DNA of 64,000 nt from Taenia hydatigena (GCA_036345935.2 JADWOT020000008.1:5125114-5189113), one strand, 5' to 3'; shown: positions 1 to 11,927, numbered from the stretch's first letter. The notes: generated from the sequence alone by a model not told the origin. A program made the numbers and translations.

Positions 1-775
1 CCTACGGTACCAGTGCTGCCACCTTTTACGAGAAAACGGGCATTGTGGCGCAGCAGAAGGAGGATCACACTCCTGTTAAAGGACATCTTGTGATTGCGGT
101 CACTTCCGATCGTGGTCTTTGTGGAGCCGTCAACAGTACCATTGGAAAGGTAGTGCCGCTCCCCCTTCGATTTTCTTGATTTTTGTCCAAGTAAACGAAA
201 TTGAATTTTTTGTCCTTCAGCTTTTACGTGAAATGCTTTCACACCCTCCTGCTGGTGAAGACATAAAACTGGTTCTGATTGGTGACAAAGCTCGTGCCTT
301 CCTTGCTCGTCAGTTCTCGGCGCACTTCCTTATGTCCTTCACTGAGGTCGGGAAGAGACCTCCAACTTTTGAAGATGCCTCACTGATCACACAAGCTCTT
401 CTTGATTGCGACTTTAAGTTCGACAAGGCTACGTTATTCTACAACAAGTTTAAGTCGGCGGTTTCCTACACTCCCATTAACCAACCCATCTTTAGCCTCG
501 AGCAACTGCAGCATGCTCCATCACTCGCACTCTACGATTCTGTTGATGATGAGGTGCTCCGTAGCTATAACGAATTTCTCCTCTCTTCTTTCATCTTCTA
601 CGCGCTAAAAGAGGCCGCTGCAAGTGAGCATTCGTCCAGGATGACTGCCATGCAGTCGGCTACGGATAATGCCAAGGAAATGATCGATGAATTAACTCTC
701 GCCTTAAACAGAACCCGTCAGGCTGCCATCACGAAGGAGCTGATCGAAATTATCTCCGGTGCCGCCGCTGTCTAG
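1..775 (+). CDS. ATP5F1C: ATP synthase subunit gamma, mitochondrial (3' part)
   Basis: This is the central rotor shaft of mitochondrial F1-ATPase, coupling rotation of the c-ring to ATP synthesis in the alpha3beta3 head. Two exons are visible: <1-149 and 221-775, separated by a 71 nt intron (donor at 150, acceptor ending at 220) in phase 0. The first exon carries the conserved SDRGLCGA segment. The second runs from LLREML through KEVGK-like (EVGKRPPTF), NKF and RMTAM motifs to the highly conserved C-terminus ITKELIEIISGAAA, ending AAV where human has AALD. The C-terminal helix forms the coiled coil inside the catalytic head. The 5' exons, with the transit peptide and N-terminal helix, lie left of the window. 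Identity is very secure; only the start is missing. The gene is tail-to-tail with the next one. Confidence 0.96.
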
Positions 776-1537
776 TGACTTTATCTCTTTCACCCAAGAC
801 TGTACTGACATGTTTGTGGGTTTTATCTATTCTGTGAAGTGAGTAGCACTAAAACCGATTTAGTAAGCAATTAGCGTTCTCGTTTGTGCGTGCACCCAGA
901 GTCATGTTGTTAGATTAGTTTTGTTTTATTGTATCTGCAGTTAGGAACGCTTTAATCTACCTACTTATTCGTCTGAACTGGCGACAACGGTCTCACTTTG
1001 TTCTTCACATCACTACCAATAAGTAATCTCTGAAGTGATAGGATTGCTATTCGCGAGTTTCTACGTATGTTAAAGTAGGTATTTCTTGCATCCTGCAAGA
1101 AGCGGTTGAACGTTAGTGGTTGTCAGGTGAGTACGGTGGATCATCGGCAGTTTCTAGTTCTAACGCCGGCCTATGGTCAGTCAAGTGACCGAACTAATGG
1201 GGTGCATCAAATATTCCTGGGTTACAAAGTGTACCAATAGCATTCTGTCTAATGCATCGTTTCGGTGGTCCATTCTTATGCCTCAAATGCGTATTAGACC
1301 CTACTAACAAAACATCAGTAGCCCGCTTGTGTCATGAAAAACGGATTGGCCATCGCCTGTGAATTACATTCAGCTACTTCCATTGATCGTAGCTTTCATT
1401 AACTACGTTTAAAAGAATCCAGGTTGCATGAGTGAGAATATTCTAGCACCTACAAAGAAATCAAATCATACGAAGGAAGATGACCAAAAGGGAGGGGCGA
1501 CATGTATGATTGGTCAATGGAAGGGAGCAATGGTTGG
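776..1537. other. convergent 3' intergenic region
   Basis: This stretch lies between the stop codons of the gamma-subunit gene and the oppositely oriented glycerophosphodiesterase gene. I see no coding exon. A TTTATT at 925-930 reads as AATAAA on the minus strand and could be a poly(A) signal for the minus-strand gene, about 610 nt past its stop. No clear AATAAA on the plus strand was found for the gamma gene. Confidence 0.5.
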
Positions 1538-4500
1538 CTACCAAGCATTTCGGTGTACATCATCAATGCAGATTCCAGTGAGTCCTAGTTTGGCAGCTTG
1601 ATGCTTGAAAGCGGAAGTAGAGACACAGGGACCGAAGGGGATGCAGGCAAGGCGGAAGGTGGCCATGCGACGAGCGAGGTCGGCGCCCTCCGCCGCTGCC
1701 GTTACCAATGGCTTTCCGGGAATCACTACCCCGTCCATTCCAATTAAGTGCGCCCACTCAATCACTGCCGCTGCGTCACGATGCCTCGGATCTAGTGAAT
1801 GTGGTGGTGGTGGCAGTCGCGTAGATGAGTGTGGTGGAGGTATTGTTTTAATGTAGTCCGATAACGACTGTTCGCAGCCCGCACGAGAGATGAAGAGCAC
1901 CGGAAAGGTGATTTGCTTGAGACGGAGAGCAAGGCAGAGATCGGCATTGAATGTGCTCAACACAATCCTCCGTCCATTGCCCTGGGTCTGTAGGATCTGT
2001 TGAACGAATGCACACCAAAACGGACCTGTCACCAAGATACGTTAGTGGGCATTGACAGACTGGTTGGCTTTATGATGCATTTATACAAACAATGACATGC
2101 ATTTTACAAGTTGTTTCGCACCCGAATGACATTATCAGCGAATTGGTTGATGGGGTAGAAGTATCGGCTAGGGTTCCCAAACTCCTCCAGAGCCTCTTTG
2201 TTCACGCCCACCTTGTGGACTAGTGTAAAGGCCATGTTCGGCGTGCATTGGGGATACTTTAACTCTACGTCCAGCGCCAATCGCGTTGGTACTGTAGCCA
2301 ACACCTCGGAAAAGAGAGGCAGGTACTCTGCCTCCTGAGTGCCGCGTCGCAGCGGTATCGGGCACTTGTTCACCACCTTCTCACCGTCAACCTTAGCCTC
2401 TGCCTCCTGTTCGTGGGTTGCTTTTTCACATATCTTGCTGTGTGATCCCCACTTCAAGTCCTGCAGCTCGTTCAATGAGAAGGTGGGAATGAGGTTAGGC
2501 ATCGTTTTGTTGCAGATACCTGATTCTTAAATAAAAAGGGGAAAAATTGAAAGTCCAGAAAACCGGTCCAGAGTGACAATAAACCAGTCAGCCAGATAAA
2601 TGGGTGGACAGACACACAGGAACATGAAGAGCTCACCACCAAAAACATCGATCTCATAGTCAGGACAGCCACAGGTTCGAATGCGATTGCTACGTTTCGT
2701 GGCAATGTTGAAGCTGTGGTAGACTACGAGGTCATTGGAGTCACGGATAGGCTGCACGTCGAGCTCCACCATGGGCACATTGAGTTCGGCGGCTTTATTG
2801 AAGCTGAGAAGAGTGTTCTCTGGCCACCGCTCCTCAGTCGGCGTCTCCGCTCTCTCGGCACCCATCCCGCGGTGGCCTACGCACAGTAACGACGCTTCAT
2901 CCAACCCCGCATTAGGGTTCACTGGTCGTAGAGTGAAGCCGCTAGCCGACTTTTTCTTGAGACTGTTGTCTTCAGCCGTTTCCAGGGGCAGAGTCGGCCT
3001 TATCGTTAGGTAGTAGACTGGAAGGCAAGACAGATGAAAGGAATGCGTCACATTCTATGTCACCATTCTTTAGTTTGGCAGGACTGCCTCCACGCCCTCT
3101 TCACTTTCTGCGGTTTTTTTACCTAGTTGACGCTATGAGATCCCGTTTCTATTCTTCTAAATGTCAAGGATATACCTCGTTACGTTTTTGAGGACGCTTT
3201 TAGAGCGTTAAAGGATATTGGTAAAGCAAACTAACCGCTTCAGTGTCATACTTAAAAGGATTTGAGTAGGTAGGTAGCAAATAAGCTAATATATCAATTC
3301 GGATACAGATGGGTTCTCGTCATCGGACTTTAATAGTTCAGAATGACTAGTCGCTACAGCATCAAAACAGGATTTTAATGTGATGGACAAATTGGGCGTT
3401 AAAAGTGGAGCTATGAGCGAAGGCAAATATCTTACCAGAACGAAGTTGAAATCCATCTACCACAGTCTACTTTTGTGGGCAAAAGTAGCCTTTTATTGAG
3501 CCAAAATTCACCCCTTCTTAAATTATCATTTAATCTCTAAGGCGGGTCTAAAACCTTTGTACACGAGGTGACTTTAAACGACATCTGCAAGCAAGTTCAA
3601 CCCCTCCATAATCGCGGACATTAAGCTCTCGTGTCCGTAAAAAGAATGTGTATTCTCATTTTTCAAAAACGACAGAATGTTTAGAAGTAACTTTGATTGA
3701 CAGGTGAATCATTTAGGTCGCATTCGTTAAGTGGAGAGCTGTAAAATCCGAGAGGACACGGATGATGAAATCGGACCTCAGGTCTGGTGGGTAGTCTCTC
3801 AGGGAGGTAGGTCTTGACGCCTGCGTCTAGTACTTCAGATTCATCGCACTCAATTGTGATGTGACGAAACTGGCCGTATTCCTTGGTTAAGGGATACTGT
3901 GCTTCGTGTTTAACACATGAATCCGATGTTTCTTCTTACAGCATTTATTGCATTGGGGGAAAAGCTGAACAGACTTCCTTTTGGGTCGTCTGGAGCAAAT
4001 CAGGCATTATAGGAACAGGAAGAAAGAGGAGGAGGACAAGAATGAGCTTGTGTCTTCACCATCCCCATCCAAAAGTTCAAATTTATTCTAAGAACAGGGC
4101 CTTCTTCCAATTGATTCACCAGTCCTGGCCACGCCTTTGAGGTGTGTTGGGCAAGTTGACCCCAACTGTGATTGTCAAGTGATTAGCATGCAAACGTCAT
4201 TTTACATGCCTCCAAGAGTTACAGCAGGTCATTGCATCGAGACATACCAAAATCATGTAACCTTTTTTGGTAATGCGATACAGCAGGATCATAAAGTGAC
4301 ACTAATTCCTTTAAAAGGCGGTTAATAACGGAGAATTTTTATTGTTCCGACTTCATCAAAGCGACTGTCTGCCGGGGTAAAGACATTATTAGACCAACAG
4401 AGCAGAGAATGCTACTGTTTAATTTTATATTTACTTGGCGATCCCCAGTTACCATCATGGTGACTGTAATAATTTGTTTGGACTGCCGGTTTCGGTCAGG

Positions 4501-6146
4501 GTCACAGAGAGGTGACCTCCGAGCCATGCCAACAGCTCATTTCCCCTCCGTCTGTTGAATATATACATTCTACCCTAGTGTTCCACCTTCATTTGCCTTT
4601 AAGGGAGCCTCGGGACGCTACATTTGTGGCAGCGGAAAGCGAATCTGACTTTATAGGGTTTCTGTCCCGATCTCTACCGCCTATGGCATATTACAGCGGT
4701 GCAAAAGGAGTGCATGTGCTACGGATGGGAGAATCTCTGGCATCCCATAGCAGAAGGGCTAGGAACGACGTCCGTCCTCGGCACCTACCCCACCTCCATG
4801 TTCCACAGGAAAGCTATTAAAAACTGAAGCGACACTAGTCACGGACCACCTGGAAAGGTTTCTTTACGGAGATTACCCCTAATATACTTGCTTAAGTGGA
4901 TTGGTGTGCTAACGTCTCCCTATGAACATACTGATGGTCAGCAGGACCTATTATTCCGAACTTTGTTCATAAGCCGGACGAATCTCCTTGTCCAATCGAA
5001 TTGCCAAGAAAAGTCACCGACGTTGGTGTCAAGCATCGCCTCAATTGCGTCGAATGTCGGCGACAGGTATGGCTAGCTCGTGGATGCTTATTGCGGCACT
5101 GATTACGTTGTGATGGCTGACGCTGGAGATCCACCAAGGGGAGCGTCGGCGACAACGCTCGAAAGAAGAGAGGGACAATGTAATGCTTTGTTTGTTTGAA
5201 CTGCCGGTTTTGGTCAGGGTCACAGAGAGGTGGCCATATTGCCCTAACTGCGTAGGCCGGCCCCCGGGCCATGCCACCAGCTCAATTCCCCCATCTTTTG
5301 AATATATATATTCTACTCTAGTATTTCGCCTTCTTTTGCCCTCGATGGAGCCTTGGAAAGCCACAGGATCAGCGCATTCTTGAAGTAAATGTAGTATTCG
5401 TGTTGTTTAAACGTACTCTATCGGTAGAAAGCGTTTGGTGAACTCAAATCCTGCAATAAATAAGTTATCGTAGTTTCCCAAGGCAAAAGGGAATTGAAAA
5501 CCCAGACTCCGCCAAACTTGTATCCAATCTCTGCAACTTTATCGAAAGAACATCCCCCTCAACGGCCGGAGAAGAGAATTCGAGCCAGGAACGCGCCACA
5601 TAAGGGCATAAGATGACCTCAACAGAACAACAATGTTCAAACACTAACATATGCACTTGATTTCAATTCTATATAGCATTCTAAACTTGTAAAAATCATT
5701 TCATTCGTTCCAACGCTTACTTGAAAACCACTGGATTTACATGCTTGTCCTCAAGAATTGGAAATTATTTTTTAAGTCAACTTAATTTGCAGCATCTTGA
5801 TGCTGAAAATTTTTTTTACTAAAAAAATCGTGACTGGTGATTTGTCATTAATTCGATCTGGACATGCGATGCATTACCAAACTTTTCAAAGTGAAATTTA
5901 TCCTAGAGGTGTGTGCTCATTATCATATATGCGCCTTAATCTACGTTTATTAGAGAGGGATAAAACAGACTCATGACAAAGCCCTTTCAAGGTGATACTG
6001 AACTCACTATCAAGTTCTCCGCCATCAAAGTCAATGTTGACGGTTTCGGAGCCCGCTTCAGTGGCAATGTTTGTGGGACACTCAAATCTGGCAACTGTAG
6101 TTGGTGATACGCTGGATGGATCCGCTGCGAGGTTCACTTCAACTGC
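1538..6146 (-). CDS. GPCPD1: glycerophosphocholine phosphodiesterase GPCPD1-like (C-terminal exons)
   Basis: GPCPD1 (GDE5) hydrolyses glycerophosphocholine to glycerol-3-phosphate and choline in the cytosol. Four exons are supported on the minus strand: 6146-6008, 3017-2637, 2519-2122 and 1996-1538, with phases 1, 1 and 0 at the three junctions. The GDPD catalytic core is visible: VGHRG, PENT, a VELDV segment for the metal-binding Glu/Asp, VVYH for the second His, and VELKYP for the later Glu-Lys pair. RRIVLSTFNADLC matches the human RRIVFSSFDADIC block, and joining exons 3 and 4 keeps human spacing exactly. The second catalytic His is followed by Ser, not the usual Asp. The 6008-6146 exon is less certain; its junction (GELD-I-YYLTIRP) parallels human VRVDYIIIKP. 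The N-terminal CBM20 exons are not securely placed. It ends at ICIDDVHRNAW. Confidence 0.87.
4465..4622 (+). repeat. left LTR of TRIM-like element (copy 1)
   Basis: A 158 bp copy of the ~187 bp repeat family: TGTAAT start, AACTGCCGGTTT-like block, TATA-like stretch, GCCTCGGGACGCTACA end. It lacks the ATTGCCCTA-containing segment seen in copies 2, 3 and 5. Confidence 0.75.
5179..5365 (+). repeat. right LTR of TRIM-like element (copy 2)
   Basis: A 187 bp copy of the family with the full middle segment. The end has mutated from GACGCTACA to AAAGCCACA. A polypurine-like run lies immediately upstream. Confidence 0.75.
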
Positions 6147-9100
6147 CTAAACGGAAGAGGAATAAACACTGCCGAGGTCCCGTTGCAATGCGCGATGTTT
6201 CTTTGGGGACACGTTCAATAGGTTGTACTACTCCGTAGTTGATATAGCATTTAAGTGGGTTCTTATCTTTACGATGATTTGCTCACAAAAATGCATCGAC
6301 AAACAATATAACTTTCAACCTTATAAATTTCCGAAATTCTAGAAGGATTCCTACAAAAATGATGCATAAAAACTATTGTGGATCTTTAGATCTGCAGACA
6401 AAAAAACTCTTCGCTATTTGAATATGAACTTGGGAAGGGTTTCCGCTTGTTATCTGCGCAAGGGGCTGGGGTCGTTGACGAAGGAACCGTAGTGAATTTT
6501 ACGCTCCAGAATAACAGACACGACAAGCGCCCCCACTTCAACGTGTTTGCAATTAACAAGGAAACCGAATGCGTCACAAAATGACGTCAATGCCACGAGC
6601 CATGTGCATTCCAGCCTTAACGCAGTTAGACGAATCTTGCAGCAGGAACAGGATCAGTCCGAAAGCATAACTTTCATATTAAACTACCAAAGCCCTCTTT
6701 TAGCCATCATTGAAAGGCTGGCGGCTTATTTACTTACAAGGACTTGCCGAACTATGGAAAGGGTTTCCGGACCCATAATGTAGCACACACCCATCAATCA
6801 GGCACTCCAAGGGTGGAGCAATGCTACGCAGATTTCTCATTGAGCGGCTCTCCGGGTGTGTCTGTGTTTGCCTTTGTGCCTAATGCCCTGGAGTGTAACG
6901 TCAACGGTATTCGAAGGTAACTGTCCAACACATTTCTACCGAAAAATTATCTATCTTGTGTGATGTCACAGCGTAAGGTCTTAGCGATCTCGTTTATTCT
7001 GTGTCTATGATGACTAAAGGCAGGCATTTTAAGCACAGTAGCTTATTTTTTTAGGGTCAAGGGAAATGCGTTTGTGAGGAATTATTGAGCGTTCCAAGGA
7101 GAATACTTGTGTAAGCACATCTCATTAATTACTTTTACTAAGAAAACCAACTAATTCTAATGCATTTTTTGCAGGTATGGCACTAGTGTTACAGGAAAGT
7201 GCTCACTAATGAGTAAATAATTACTAATCATTAACATCACCAAGTTAGCGGCCGATAATTTAAACAAGAGGGTAATTCACCCATCTAGTTATTGGGATCT
7301 CGGACGAGCAGCGACAAAGAAGGCCAGTTATAGCGTCACCAGTTTTCATTGGCATCCATCGTTTTGTTACCATTTCGCCTTCAATTCGCCATGAGGTCTC
7401 CTGCGATTGCCCCAACCTCTGTGATATAAGAGATGTTTTATGAAACATTAAGTAAAGTTGTAATTAGTAAAGACAGTTAAATGAAAAATTTAGTTAGGTA
7501 AGCGGGAGCGCATCTTTGGTTTTCAATAAAAAGATTGGAACCGTACACCGTGATATTATATCTCAAACTCAGCATAAGGGAAAAAAGCTCAAACTTTTTA
7601 AGCACAATACTTGCAAGTTGATTAGGCTTGCTAAAAAAAGACTTGGCAGGCTTTTATTTAACAAGGTTTAAGAGATGTCTGACTTACCAAGAGGCATGAA
7701 GAATTTTCTAGCATTATGGGATTTGAGTTAGCACGCACGGATTTTACTTGTAGATAACTGTAATTTTGAGAACGTAGTCCACAGAAATAAACTATAATTG
7801 CCCTTGAGCAGGGTAAAAGAGCCGTTGATAACACAGAAGGAAGCTTATCCATGCTATAAGGGCAAGAAATAATGAAAGAAAGTGATAAATCAAAGAATGT
7901 ATATGCATTGTGCGTACCATACCATCTAAATCTATGTAATGAATTGCTAAAAATGGCAATGAGAAACTCGAAAAGAAGATAACACCCACACAGTTGATGG
8001 GAGTTTTTGATGGTGTTTTTTTAACGTTTGGTTGATTCTAGCAAAATACAAGCCAGCTGTAGTACTAAATTGCAAGAATTACTAAATACAATAAATTACT
8101 TTAAAGGCGCATGGCAACACCCTTTTAAATTGGTTTGATACTTGCTAGGTAAAATTCAAATATATATAAATCGTGGCCCAACTTTTCATCCTTTTTCGTG
8201 TTCACCCGAAACTTAACCCACTGTAGGAACCAGAATGACAGCTTTAATGCTGGTTTAATGAGCCAAAAAGTATACTTGCTGCACAAAATGAAAAATGCAT
8301 CCCAGATTAACGGATGAATCTCACCGTCAATGCAACAAAATTGTACCAATTGTTAACACTGCTATCGGAAACCACTTGGTAGTGTTAAACACATTTCAAG
8401 GCGAATGCTTATCCATCTATGATTTCAAGCAGTTTAAATCGAAAAAAATTGCAACCTGAAAAATTATATTTAGTCAAAAATTTGACCGTAAAATATTGAT
8501 CATTGTTTTTTATTTTTTTACTAATTCAGTCATAAAATGAAAGCCGCATTGGTGGTTATCCCTGCCGTCTAAGTTACAATCTGGGTAGAGTCTTTTTTCG
8601 CCAGTGTCTTAAAATAGTGCACTATGGTGCCCCAAGGCTTTTCTAAAGACAAAGGAGGGCATTAAACTTAGGCAGAACGTATGAATTCAGCACACAGAAG
8701 GTGTTGGATCTGGTCATATAGCCCAGAGGCCAGACAGGCTGACGAACATTCAACGGCTAAGATACAAGGCAGCCCTCTGCTAGACCAAAAAGTTCGGCAA
8801 CGAACTCATTACAGTACGCTACACACCTGTTTCCGCTGAATATGTCGCACCATACCGCTCAGTATTAGGAACCCTCTCTCAGAAGCCTGACGTGCTCGAA
8901 ATGCCACCCAGGGAGCGACTACTTTATGACTTAGCTCATAACAAACCACCCCTCTCGGGTCCGTATTAAGCCACACAAGTATGGAGAGACGACCTTCAGT
9001 ATGCAGAAGGTTTGGGAGGGGACAGGTATGATGGTGAGCCTTATTACCCGACAAAAGCGAAACCTATGATAGCTAAGGAGTCTACGAAATTTGGTGGGGT

Positions 9101-9292
9101 CATGTAAAGAGCCACATCACTACGACACCTCCATGCGCTAAAGTCAACTATGTCGTATTTAAACTGAAAGACAGCCTCCGCGAGCGGATGTAAAAAGACG
9201 GAAAGTTACTTTTAAAAATAGTCAATATACATAACACACAAACCTATGGAGTGGGAGCTCAAAGAACTGGGGTGATCGAGTATGAAAGATCG
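6147..9292 (-). other. upstream GPCPD1 region, N-terminal exons not resolved
   Basis: No exon is firmly supported here, but the CBM20 and linker exons of the minus-strand GPCPD1 gene are expected. One candidate lies within about 7340-7421 (minus), after an acceptor-like CTTATATCACAG. It contains GEMVTKRWMPMKT, which resembles the CBM20 segment VIVHKW followed by basic residues, and is followed by GTGACG. A second candidate at about 6460-6640 (minus) reads VEVGALVVSVILERKIHYGS but lacks a donor in matching phase. Both are weak. The rest is AT-rich and looks non-coding. Confidence 0.3.
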
Positions 9293-11157
9293 CTAGTGTT
9301 TTACATTCTCCTCCACCTGAGAGTCATCACCTTTGGGTGCTACGACAACGGGCTGCTTTCCACGCCGCCAAGCGTTGGCAAGATTACGTAGTACCGACTG
9401 GAAACCTACTATTTCCTCTGCTGATGCGGTCTCCGCAATCTGCTGGATGCCCCGCAGCACTGGTGATAGATGCTCTTCATCCTCATCTTCTCCGTCACCC
9501 TCCTCCGCTTCCGCCCCCATCTCATCACCGTCTTGTCTCTGATGGCCTTGCTGTTGGCAACAAATGTCAACTAGAGACTCCAAGTTCGTCCCAGTCGGTA
9601 AGGTGGATGTGGAGGAAGGTAGGGGTGGTGATGATGATATTAGGGACTGTGATTGAGCAGTTTTCAATTCCTTGGCAGAATCCAGGCTCGACATCTCCAG
9701 ACGCTTTTTCCGACGAAAGCGCATGTTGATGATGTCCCGTGTGGTGCAGATTTTGCCGTACTTTTCTGTAAAGGCAAAAACTTGTACTGCAGGTTACATG
9801 AATTCGCAGATACACACAAGATCATAAAGCCTGTGAGAAAGGACACTACCACGCGCTTTGGTGGAGTTCAGCTAACATTTCCGCTTTTGTGAATAAGGTT
9901 CTTTATGGTAACGATATAAAGATGTGAACAAAGATTGAATTAATTGGAACCTTCGAGGCACCTATCACCTTAAAGGACGCCCAAAATAGTAACATCGTCC
10001 GACGAGGTAGTGGAGATCGCACTCAAGGAAATTAAATAAACCAAGCAGACAGTGAGTCAGGAACTAACGAGTATTGACAATATATTTACAGTACCCATGA
10101 ATGACAAAGGAAGACAGTAAGGGACTGTCACTGTACATCCAAAAACCTAATTCAGCACATTTCACAGAACCAAATGTTTATCTGATAATCAAGCGCCAAT
10201 TCAAAAGTAATTTGGAATAATTTGCAGCATCTTATGAAATCAGATAGCACCTAGCACATTGTAGTACTTTGTTTGTTGGAACTACCGGTTATGGTGAAGG
10301 ACACAGGGGTGGCCGTATTGCCCTAGCTGCGTAGGTTGGCCTCTGGGTCATGCCAGCAGCTTATTTCCCTCTGTCCTTTGAATACATACATTCTAACCTA
10401 ACATTCTGCCTTCTTTTGCCTTCGAGGGAGCCTCGGGACGCTACACATAGCTCCTATTCTTGTGTGCTTCCACAGAAGCTCAAATCAGTGCGTTAAAGGT
10501 TACTCACTCACAGAAAAAGAATAATTTTTTAACCTTACTGGTGTGCTAGATTACACCCTCGCATGTTAGCAGCGAACGTGAAGACGTAATCGCAAAAAAG
10601 ACGTACCCTTGATATGGTGTTTCAGTTCTCCCATGTTAGGATTGAAAGCAAGAATCTGCTCAATCTCCGCTGTCTCCAATGGCGTGAGCCGTCGGTTATG
10701 AGGATAGAGCATTGCGGACTCGGGATCTACGGGATGACAATGCCTCATGTCGTAGCTGACTATCTGTAATCGACCTTCGCAATACTTCACCGAGAAGCAA
10801 CTGCCACAACCAATTTTGGTAGTGTGTTGATTGCGCCGCCGAATCGGCTCACTGCGACGCGACCCGTAATGGACGCAGACGTACCGCAGCTTCTTGTACT
10901 TGCACAGCGCTTCCTGTCGATCCCCTGTGTTGCCAAAGAGACCGCTGGAGTACTTTATGTACACTGATCCTGTTGTTTTTTCGAACTGCTTCAAACGGTT
11001 GGTAAATTCCACATACGAGCCGGCGGACATTGTGGGAAAGGCCTCACGAAAACTGTCACTGCAGTCAATAAAGGCTAAAAGTGCAGCGGACTCTTTAATG
11101 AAACTAAAACATACCTGGAAATGCAGAAGGATCGAGCTCGAGAGTAGCGCTACTCAT
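9293..11157 (-). CDS. ZSWIM3 N-terminal/FAR1-like zinc-binding domain protein
   Basis: A complete three-exon gene: 11157-11115, 11074-10607 and 9765-9293, coding about 327 residues from an ATG at 11157 (MSSATLELD). Splice sites are clean (GTATGT, GTACGT donors; CTTTTAG, CTTTACAG acceptors) and phases match (1, 1). Residues ~25-150 form the DNA-binding-type domain seen at the N-terminus of ZSWIM3 and in FAR1/MULE-derived proteins: LRYVCVHYG, a basic RRRNQHT, CGSC, then LQIVSYDMRHCHPV, giving C-C-H-H zinc ligands. TPLETAEIEQIL and KYGKICTTRDIINMRFRRK follow; these precede the transposase core in larger relatives. There is no transposase or SWIM finger. The C-terminal third is Ser/Thr-rich, then strongly acidic (EEGDGEDEDEEHL). 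I infer a small domesticated-transposon-derived nuclear factor; the target is unknown. Confidence 0.75.
9766..10606 (-). other. intron 2 of the ZSWIM3-like gene, carrying a solo LTR
   Basis: An 841 nt intron with a GTACGT donor and TTTTTGCCTTTACAG acceptor on the minus strand. Apart from the LTR-like repeat at 10260-10445 (inserted in the opposite orientation to the gene), I see no coding or structural feature. Confidence 0.75.
10260..10445 (+). repeat. solo LTR-like repeat (copy 3)
   Basis: A 186 bp copy of the family found at 4465-5365: TGTAGTACTTTGTTTG start, ACTACCGGTTATGG block, TTTGAATACATACATTC, and a GGGACGCTACA end. No purine tract or primer-binding site lies alongside, so it looks like a solo LTR or related miniature element. 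A target duplication is not clear. Confidence 0.75.
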
Positions 11158-11445
11158 TGGGGGAGGATGATTGTGAACCATGGAAAACTTTGCAACCTTG
11201 AAAGCACCCTTTACACTGGTAAAATTTATCTGCGATGGGCAGGGATTTTCTGGTCGCCTACGTGGTTAACTTAAGAAAAGTGTATGATTAGCACACTTGT
11301 TGGAATGGGAGGAGCCCTGAACATGCAGGGTACATCCGTAGCATATATGATTGTAGACCAAGACGTCACGTCGGACATCATCTTCTCGATATCGCTTCGA
11401 TCGTTTAATAGTATAGACATAGCCTGTCTCCTGAATCCGGGGTTA

Positions 11446-11637
11446 TCAGCAAAGTAATGAAACCTCAGTAAAATTCTTTAAAGCCAACTTTAGTGATTCG
11501 AAGGAGGGGAATTCCAATAACTGGAAGGACTCCAAGAACTGTTGAGTGGTATCATAGTATTCTGACGGGGTTTCATATGCACTACTCCGGATCAACTTCC
11601 ATGGGACTTCGCTAAATTGGTCATTTGCCGAATCCAT
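11446..11637 (-). pseudogene. possible duplicated first exon of a ZSWIM3-like paralogue
   Basis: A 63-codon minus-strand frame starts with an ATG at 11637, 290 bp upstream of the ZSWIM3-like gene on the same strand. Its end, FLESFQLLEFPSFESLKLALKNF, has the same pattern as FREAF...SYVEFTNRLKQFEK near the start of the neighbouring protein: aromatic residue, Leu, Lys and Phe at similar spacing. The sequence past the match has only a poor donor (GAG-GTTTCA) and soon stops. No CGSC/HCH zinc part follows. It may be a remnant of a tandem duplication or an alternative first exon. The resemblance is short, so this is tentative. Confidence 0.35.
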
Positions 11638-11927
11638 CCACAGGAACGACCAACCTCCCTTAACCAATAACTAACTACAGCACCATACAGCATGACCTCA
11701 GTTAATAGCGTAAAGGAAGATAACCTTGAAGTTAAGCAGCGCCTGCCATTTTAGCTCTTTTTTGGTAACAATTATTCGGAAATGCTTGCGAAATTGCTCA
11801 AACATAATCTCTCGACTCAGCAAAAATATTTCTTAAAGTAAAATGCTTCTCTTCGATTTAACCCCTACCTAGAAATGATGATGATGGGCGGTGTGAGTCT
11901 AAGTAAGCTGCGTATAAACCTTCCCGA

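Larger units (their letters stand above)
4465..5365 (+). mobile_element. TRIM-like non-autonomous LTR retrotransposon
   Basis: Two direct repeats, 4465-4622 and 5179-5365, flank about 556 bp with no long reading frame. Both begin TGTAAT; the left ends CGCTACA and the right a decayed GCCACA. A TGG-starting primer-binding-site-like sequence (TGGCAGCGGAAAGCGAATC) begins at 4627, four bases after the left repeat. A purine-rich run (GAAAGAAGAGAGGGA, 5161-5175) sits just before the right repeat, where a polypurine tract belongs. Each repeat has a TATA-like stretch (around 4560 and 5300). Size and layout fit a terminal-repeat retrotransposon in miniature, a class known in taeniid tapeworms. The flanking target duplication has decayed. 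The left repeat lacks ~28 bp in its middle. Confidence 0.7.
3018..6007 (-). other. large GPCPD1 intron with inserted LTR element
   Basis: This is the inferred ~3 kb intron between the 6008-6146 exon and the 2637-3017 exon. It has a good acceptor (pyrimidine-rich then CAG at 3018-3020) and a GTGAGT donor (6002-6007 read in reverse). The middle holds the TRIM-like element at 4465-5365. I see no supported exon in the rest; the open frames near 3883-4325 and 5465-5656 show no recognisable domain. Confidence 0.6.
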
